A stretch of DNA of 38,895 nt from Erysipelotrichaceae bacterium (GTDB taxonomy: Bacteria > Bacillota_I > Bacilli_A > Erysipelotrichales > Erysipelotrichaceae): the NCBI GenBank assembly GCA_017473335.1, contig JAFULN010000019.1, positions 1 to 38,895 on the forward strand, read 5' to 3'. The number at the start of each line of letters is the position of its first letter. Position 1 is the stretch's first letter. The notes under the pieces are model-generated. The model did no database searches and was not told the DNA's origin. It saw only the letters and a list, made by a program, of their open reading frames with translations. Positions 34,043 through 38,895 of this stretch are shown one piece after another. A program made the position numbers and the translations under genes.

Positions 34043-36517
34043 ATGAGAAAATACCAGTTATTAATAAAAGGTGTTGACTGTGGACACTGTGCATCCAAGA
34101 TAGAAGAAAAAGTACAGAAACTAAATGGCATATATGATGCATCTTATCAGTTTATGACAGAAAAACTAACATTCCATTGTGAGGAAACTGAAGAGCATCA
34201 TTTGATTCATGAGATTGAAAAAATAGTTCATCTTATTGAACCTGATGCAGTGATTGAATCATTGAACGGACCGCATAAACACGAACATCATCATAAACAC
34301 GATGAACATTGTGACTGTGGACACGAGCATCATCATAAACATGAGGAACATTGTGACTGTGGACACGAGCATCATCATAAACATGAGGAACATTGTGATT
34401 GTGGACATGAACACCATCATAAACATGAAGAAAGACATGTGCCTAATTTACATCAGAAATATCAGTATGTGCTGAGTGGCTTGGATTGTGCAAATTGTGC
34501 AGCAAAGGTAGAACGTTATTTGAATCATCAAAGTGAATTGTCAGATGTACAGATTTTGTTTATGCAACAAACGCTGAAACTGAATTCTACATTACCAGAA
34601 TCTGAAGTGAAAGAGTATGTACAGAAGAAGATTGATGAAGTAGAACACGGCGTAATGGTAGAGGATGTAAAGTTCGTAAAGAAGACTGATCAACAGGGAA
34701 AGAAAATAGATCATGAACTGCTTAGAATAGTGATTGCATCAGGATTACTCATCCTTGGATTTATTTTCCATGATCTGTTTGTGCTGTCACTTATCTTATT
34801 TGCTTCATGTTATCTGCTGGTAGGCACAGAAATACTAGTGCGTGCACTCCGTAATATTTTGAAAGGCCAGGTGTTTGATGAGAACTTTCTGATGGCAATT
34901 GCGACAATTGGTGCAATTGTAGTTTCTGAGTATGCAGAGGCATGTGCGGTTATGGTGTTCTATCAGATTGGGGAATATTTTCAAAATAAAGCTGTTGAAA
35001 AGTCTCGTCGTTCGATTAGTGAACTGATGGATATTCGTCCTGATGAAGCCCATGTTGAAAGAAGTGGCAAGATTGTAACTGTAGCTCCAGATGAAGTAGA
35101 AATCGGCGAAATTCTTGTAGTGCGTGCAGGTGAGAAAGTTCCTTTGGATGGAATTATTATTGAGGGTAAATCATCATTGGATACACGTGCATTAACAGGT
35201 GAAAGTAAAGTTCAAACTGTTGAGGAAAATGATGAAGTACTTAGTGGTGTCATCAATGTGGAAGGCGTTATTCGTGTTAAGACAACAAAATATTATAGTG
35301 ATTCAACAGTAGCAAAGATCTTGGATTTAGTAGAAAATGCAGGAAGCAGAAAAGCGCCTGCAGAAGCATTTATTACGAAATTTGCGAAAGTGTATACACC
35401 ATTTGTCTGTATACTGGCTTTAGCGATTGCTGTACTGCCTGTACTTTTGATAAAAGATGCATATTGGATGGACTATTTATATCGTGCATGTACATTCTTA
35501 GTCATTAGCTGTCCATGTGCTTTGGTTGTTTCTGTACCGTTGAGCTATTTTGCAGGGATTGGTGGACTATCCGCAAAAGGAATATTGGTAAAGGGAAGCA
35601 GCTATTTGGATGTTTTGAATCATGTGGATACGTATGTATTTGATAAGACTGGGACTTTGACTGAAGGAAGCTTTACGTTAAGTGAAGTCATTTCTCAGGA
35701 TAAAGAATATTGTCTGAAAATTGCAGCAGCTGCAGAGAAGCATTCTAATCATCCAATTGCGCTCTCTATTGTGAAATCATATGATGGAGAAATGCTGGAA
35801 GCTGAAGATGTGCATGAAATTGCAGGAAGAGGTATAGCCTGCAAGATTTCAGGTAAGCAGGTTTTTGCAGGAAATGAACGTTTGATGGAAATGCACAATA
35901 TACAAACAGCTTCTATTGAAAAGACAGGGACAGTTATTCATGTAGCTGAAGGTGGTATTTATCTGGGCGCTTTGCTGATTCAAGATCAGATTCGTCTAGA
36001 AACGAAAGAATTAGTTAAAGAACTGAAAGCTCTTGGGAAGCATGTTGTGATGCTGACAGGGGATCAGAAGCGTATTGCGGATGAAGTTGCGAGTGAACTT
36101 GGGATTAGTGAAGTTCATGCAGAACTTTTGCCTGCAGATAAAGTGAGTGTTGTTGAAAAATTGATTCATTCCGGTAGAAAGCCTGCATTTGCAGGAGATG
36201 GCATCAATGATGCACCTGTGCTGGCTATGTCTTCAGTAGGGTTTGCGATGGGTGGCATTGGATCAGATGCAGCGATAGAAGCAGCGGATATCGTAATCAT
36301 GAATGACAATCCAATGAATATTTTAACAGCCTTAAAATCTGCAGAAAAAACACGTAAAATCGTCATGGAAAACATTTACGGTGCACTTTTTGTGAAATTT
36401 GTTATATTATTATTAGGTGCTTTAGGAAAAGCCGGAATGTGGTCTGCCGTATTTGCGGATGTAGGTGTTGCCGTGATTGCGATTATGAACGCAATTCGTG
36501 CAATGAAAGTTGAATAG
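34043..36517 (+). CDS. P1B-type ATPase exporting Zn/Cd/Pb, CadA/ZntA-like
   Basis: An 824-aa membrane pump. It has two heavy-metal-associated domains: HMA1 with GVDCGHC (10-16) and HMA2 with GLDCANC (146-152). Between them a His/Cys-rich region (about 78-132) is made of 14-residue repeats. Then come membrane helices, TGES in the actuator (385-388), the CPC transport motif (490-492), the phosphorylation motif DKTGT (534-538), an SNHPIA motif and GDGINDAP. The TM8 Asp in ADVGVAVIAIMNAIR supports Zn/Cd/Pb rather than Cu. ATG 34043 follows GGAGG by 5 nt. An ArsR-like operator lies before it. Confidence 0.93.
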   Translation: MRKYQLLIKGVDCGHCASKIEEKVQKLNGIYDASYQFMTEKLTFHCEETEEHHLIHEIEKIVHLIEPDAVIESLNGPHKHEHHHKHDEHCDCGHEHHHKHEEHCDCGHEHHHKHEEHCDCGHEHHHKHEERHVPNLHQKYQYVLSGLDCANCAAKVERYLNHQSELSDVQILFMQQTLKLNSTLPESEVKEYVQKKIDEVEHGVMVEDVKFVKKTDQQGKKIDHELLRIVIASGLLILGFIFHDLFVLSLILFASCYLLVGTEILVRALRNILKGQVFDENFLMAIATIGAIVVSEYAEACAVMVFYQIGEYFQNKAVEKSRRSISELMDIRPDEAHVERSGKIVTVAPDEVEIGEILVVRAGEKVPLDGIIIEGKSSLDTRALTGESKVQTVEENDEVLSGVINVEGVIRVKTTKYYSDSTVAKILDLVENAGSRKAPAEAFITKFAKVYTPFVCILALAIAVLPVLLIKDAYWMDYLYRACTFLVISCPCALVVSVPLSYFAGIGGLSAKGILVKGSSYLDVLNHVDTYVFDKTGTLTEGSFTLSEVISQDKEYCLKIAAAAEKHSNHPIALSIVKSYDGEMLEAEDVHEIAGRGIACKISGKQVFAGNERLMEMHNIQTASIEKTGTVIHVAEGGIYLGALLIQDQIRLETKELVKELKALGKHVVMLTGDQKRIADEVASELGISEVHAELLPADKVSVVEKLIHSGRKPAFAGDGINDAPVLAMSSVGFAMGGIGSDAAIEAADIVIMNDNPMNILTALKSAEKTRKIVMENIYGALFVKFVILLLGALGKAGMWSAVFADVGVAVIAIMNAIRAMKVE
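34283..34438 (+). repeat. 42-bp in-frame tandem repeat encoding His/Cys-rich metal-binding units
   Basis: Three full 42-bp units (34283-34324, 34325-34366 and 34367-34408) and a partial fourth encode EHHHKHEEHCDCGH-type segments. The second and third units differ at very few bases, pointing to recent duplication or homogenisation. Each unit supplies six or seven His and two Cys. The copy number could vary between strains by slippage. Confidence 0.92.
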
Positions 36518-36531
36518 CGGAAAGTGGTATT

Positions 36532-37794
36532 ATGAAAAAACTTCTATCTTTAATTCTTATTGTGATGATGCTGATGGGTTCTGTGACCACCCTTCGTGCA
36601 GAGGAGCCAAAACTGGATTTGAACGCAAAGTCAGTTGTTTTGATGGACGCAGTCAGTGGTGCTGTACTGTATCAGAAGAATGCCCTGGAAGTTCTTGAAC
36701 CTGCTTCAATCACAAAAATTATGACAGTGTATCTGGCGATTACAAAAGGAAATCTGAATGAAAAAGTTGTTGTTTCTGATGAAGCTATCGATTCTATTGA
36801 TCGTACAAGTACACATATTGCACTGGATTATGATGAAGAAGTAAAGATAGAGGATATGTGCTATGCATCGCTTTTGGCGAGTGCAAATGATGCATCAAAT
36901 GTCCTTGCAGAACATGTATCAGGTTCACAGGAAGCCTTTGCGAAACTGATGAATGAAACTGCTGTTGGAATGGGTGCACAGAATACACATTTTGTGAATG
37001 CTCATGGTCTTCCTACCAATGATTCAAACAATGCTCATGTGACAACCGCTTATGATATGGCGCTGATGATGAAGTCAATCATGAAGAATGAGACTTTCTT
37101 AAAGATTGCACAGACGACCAGCTATACGATGGATCCAACCAATAAGCAGCCTGAGAATCGTATTTTTGCGAATGGAAATGAAATGATTAAGAAGTCTGCG
37201 AATCGTTATGATGGAATGATTGCAGGGAAGACTGGATGGACAGAGGATGCAGGTTATACATTTGTTGGGGCTGCTGAAAAAGACGGAATGCAGCTGATTG
37301 TTGTGGTCATGAAGGCAGATTCTGCATCAAATCGCTACAAAGATGCAAAGACGTTGCTGGATTATGGATTTGAAAATTATAAGCAGGTTCTAGTACGTGC
37401 TTCTCAGCTTGAAGCGACAGAAGTACAGGTTATGCAGGGAGATCGTGTTGCTGCAGATGTCACATTTAGTTTTGCACATGATTTTAATGTCTTGATGGCT
37501 AAAGATACGGATGAATCGGCGATTACGACAGAAGTAGTTGTTGAGAATCAGGATGATCCAGAAATGATTAGTGCAAAGCTGATTTTATATCTGAACTATG
37601 TACCGATTGCAGAAGTGCCTATGGAAAAACAAATGACATTGTATGATTTGAGTTTCTCTGCAACGACACTTCCAATCATTATGAAGGTACTGGATATATT
37701 TTCGGTTGTAGTCATGGCATTCTTTATGAGTTTAGTGGCTTATTCTGCAATACTTTCATCAAAGAAGAAATCTAAGAAAATGAAATCAGCTTAA
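36532..37794 (+). CDS. D-alanyl-D-alanine carboxypeptidase (DacA/DacF family)
   Basis: A 420-aa low-molecular-weight penicillin-binding protein that trims the terminal D-Ala from peptidoglycan stem peptides. A signal peptide covers about 1-23 (cleavage after LRA). The active-site motifs are Ser59-I-T-Lys62, Ser117-Ala-Asn119 and Lys233-Thr-Gly235. A C-terminal beta domain follows (about 280-370). Instead of the usual amphipathic helix, a strong membrane helix at about 384-407 and a Lys-rich tail anchor it. The ATG is 14 nt after the metal ATPase stop with a weak GAAAGTGG site, so the two may be co-transcribed. Confidence 0.93.
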   Translation: MKKLLSLILIVMMLMGSVTTLRAEEPKLDLNAKSVVLMDAVSGAVLYQKNALEVLEPASITKIMTVYLAITKGNLNEKVVVSDEAIDSIDRTSTHIALDYDEEVKIEDMCYASLLASANDASNVLAEHVSGSQEAFAKLMNETAVGMGAQNTHFVNAHGLPTNDSNNAHVTTAYDMALMMKSIMKNETFLKIAQTTSYTMDPTNKQPENRIFANGNEMIKKSANRYDGMIAGKTGWTEDAGYTFVGAAEKDGMQLIVVVMKADSASNRYKDAKTLLDYGFENYKQVLVRASQLEATEVQVMQGDRVAADVTFSFAHDFNVLMAKDTDESAITTEVVVENQDDPEMISAKLILYLNYVPIAEVPMEKQMTLYDLSFSATTLPIIMKVLDIFSVVVMAFFMSLVAYSAILSSKKKSKKMKSA

Positions 37795-37815
37795 GGAGAG
37801 AAATCTCCTTTTTAT
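37793..37815 (+). terminator. Terminator after the carboxypeptidase gene
   Basis: AAGGAGA (37793-37799) and TCTCCTT (37804-37810) form a 7-bp stem with a GAAA loop and a following T-run. It overlaps the stop codon. Confidence 0.88.
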
Positions 37816-37818
37816 TAT

Positions 37819-37850
37819 TCAAAATTTGATAAAAAGAAATCAAAATTTGA
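37819..37850 (+). repeat. Twin palindromes, possible operator
   Basis: Two identical copies of the odd palindrome TCAAAATTTGA (37819-37829 and 37840-37850) lie with centres exactly 21 bp apart, two turns of the helix. They sit between the terminator and the likely promoter of the Cof phosphatase (TACAAT at 37874-37879). This is the pattern expected for a dimeric regulator binding on one face; no known regulator is recognised, and AT-rich chance repeats are possible. Confidence 0.4.
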
Positions 37851-37902
37851 GAAACAATTCACAGAGTTTTTGTTACAATAAAAAACATAGGAGGCAAAAA
37901 GT

Positions 37903-38724
37903 GTGAAAAATGTAAAACTTGTGGTATGTGATATTGATAATACATTAGTGATGAAGCGTCAGCCTTTGAGTGATAGGGCGTATCGTGTCATCAAAGAATT
38001 AAATAAACATGGTGTACTGTTCGGTTTAGCCTCAGGAAGGCCTGTACATCATCTGCAGTCTTTGGCAGAACAGTGGGGAATCGAATGTCAGCTGTATATT
38101 GGAATGAATGGCGCAGAACTTTGTGATACATTAACTGGTGAACATGAAGTGCTATACAGGATGAAACCAGAATGGGTGAAAGAAGCCTTTGAAATTATGT
38201 CTCCTTTTAAAAGCTGGCCTCATGTCTTGTTTGGTGGTGTCATGTATGCACGCAAGGGGGATCCATCTGTATCATCTTCTAATGCCTATGTAAAAAACCA
38301 GAATCCTGCACATATTGTAAAAGATGATGCAGAGTTCTGGCATGATAGTTCAATTAAGATTGGATTTAGAGTATCGGCAGAAGATATGCCTGAAATAGAA
38401 AAGGCAGTTTCTAAAAAACAAAATCAGGATTACATTGGGTTTAAAACAGAAACGACAATGTTTGAGTTTGGAAATGCAAAAGCACAGAAAGGGACTTTAT
38501 TAAAAAGATTCTATGAAAAGCATCATATTGAACGTGAAGCAGTATGGAGTTTTGGGGATATGACCAATGATATTAGTCTTTTTGACGAATCTGGTGTTGC
38601 AGTTTGTATGATAAATGGTTCTGATGACGCGAAAGCACATGCACATATTATTACTGATTTGCCATGTGCAGAAGATGGCTGGGCAGATTACATGGAAAAG
38701 TATATTTTGCCTGAATTAGAATAA
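37903..38724 (+). CDS. Cof-type HAD phosphatase (HAD class IIB)
   Basis: A 273-aa cytoplasmic phosphatase. Motif I is VVCDIDNTLV with Asp10 and Asp12, motif II GLASGRP, and motif IV SFGDMTNDISLFD. Lys in KAQKGTLLKRF fits motif III. The large cap between motifs II and III (about 85-190) places it in class IIB, whose members hydrolyse sugar phosphates, pyridoxal phosphate or flavin precursors. The start is GTG 37903, 8 nt after GGAGG. It is unrelated in subclass to the two HAD genes near 7 kb. Confidence 0.88.
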   Translation: MKNVKLVVCDIDNTLVMKRQPLSDRAYRVIKELNKHGVLFGLASGRPVHHLQSLAEQWGIECQLYIGMNGAELCDTLTGEHEVLYRMKPEWVKEAFEIMSPFKSWPHVLFGGVMYARKGDPSVSSSNAYVKNQNPAHIVKDDAEFWHDSSIKIGFRVSAEDMPEIEKAVSKKQNQDYIGFKTETTMFEFGNAKAQKGTLLKRFYEKHHIEREAVWSFGDMTNDISLFDESGVAVCMINGSDDAKAHAHIITDLPCAEDGWADYMEKYILPELE

Positions 38725-38786
38725 GTATATAAAAAGAAAAAAGGTCCTGATGGACAATGTCATTAAGTTAAGATGACAAAATACAG

Positions 38787-38822
38787 AGAAGAATCAACGT
38801 TTAGTTGACTCTTCTTTTTTTT
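38787..38822 (+). terminator. Terminator after the Cof phosphatase gene
   Basis: A 12-position stem (38787-38798 with 38804-38815, one mismatch) closed by GTTTA leads into a long T-run. An extra TGTCAT/ATGACA hairpin lies before it (38759-38777). The remaining 70 bases to the window edge hold no recognisable gene. Confidence 0.82.
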
Positions 38823-38895
38823 GTGTCTATTTTTCACTCAAATACTTGACAGAACACTCGATATGTGGGGCTAATGATTCATTTCTTCATAATGA

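Noticed and set aside
34283-34438. Regular 42-bp repeats considered as a CRISPR array
   Set aside because: The units are directly adjacent without spacers, in frame, and encode a His/Cys-rich part of the metal ATPase.
38847-38873. TTGACA near the right edge as a promoter for a gene beyond the window
   Set aside because: No acceptable -10 lies at 16-18 bp (the sequence there is G-rich), and the downstream gene is outside the window.

Overview
The window is a chromosomal segment from a low-GC Gram-positive bacterium (Bacillota). The supporting signs are strong AGGAGG-type ribosome binding sites, U-tailed hairpin terminators (many with GAAA loops), a T-box riboswitch, zinc-type S14 and L36, a Mini-RNase III gene after cysS, and a four-cysteine LID in adenylate kinase. 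The missing ribosomal protein L30 gene and the gene order would suit the Erysipelotrichia/Mollicutes side of the phylum. That placement is inference, since no rRNA is present.

Layout. (1) 1-1316: the 3' end of a TnpB-related gene, a hairpin-rich non-coding stretch, and a D-lyxose/D-mannose isomerase gene on the minus strand. (2) 1429-5882: the str operon (rpsL, rpsG, fusA, tuf) with its own promoter and terminator. (3) 5928-8023: a three-gene module (DUF975 membrane protein and two tandem HAD phosphatases) between tuf and the S10 operon. (4) 8072-22618: a continuous S10-spc-alpha cluster from rpsJ to rplQ, including secY, adk, map, infA and rpmJ. It starts at a strong promoter preceded by eight helically phased A-tracts. 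(5) 22680-24062: a MATE efflux protein. (6) 24089-25668, minus strand: clpP, perR and rubrerythrin, with a palindromic operator over the perR promoter. (7) 25759-27462: gapA and a GNAT acetyltransferase. (8) 27551-29353: a membrane-anchored HTH protein with a predicted extracellular seven-repeat RCC1 propeller. (9) 29386-30495, minus strand: an aldo/keto reductase with ferredoxin-like Cys motifs. (10) 30601-33961: a cysteine-specific T-box, then cysS, mrnC, rlmB and a sigma factor gene. (11) 33979-36517: a P-type Zn/Cd/Pb-exporting ATPase with a His/Cys-rich repeat region and an ArsR/SmtB-like operator. (12) 36532-38724: a D,D-carboxypeptidase and a Cof-type HAD phosphatase.

Most of the window is core translation and secretion machinery, ordered as usual for Bacillota. 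The points most worth a second look are the HTH-TM-RCC1 protein, the structured RNA candidate after the TnpB-related gene, the phased A-tracts at the S10 promoter, the promoter embedded in a terminator between the HAD genes, and the metal- and peroxide-type operators. I found no tRNA or rRNA genes, no CRISPR array and no complete insertion sequence.
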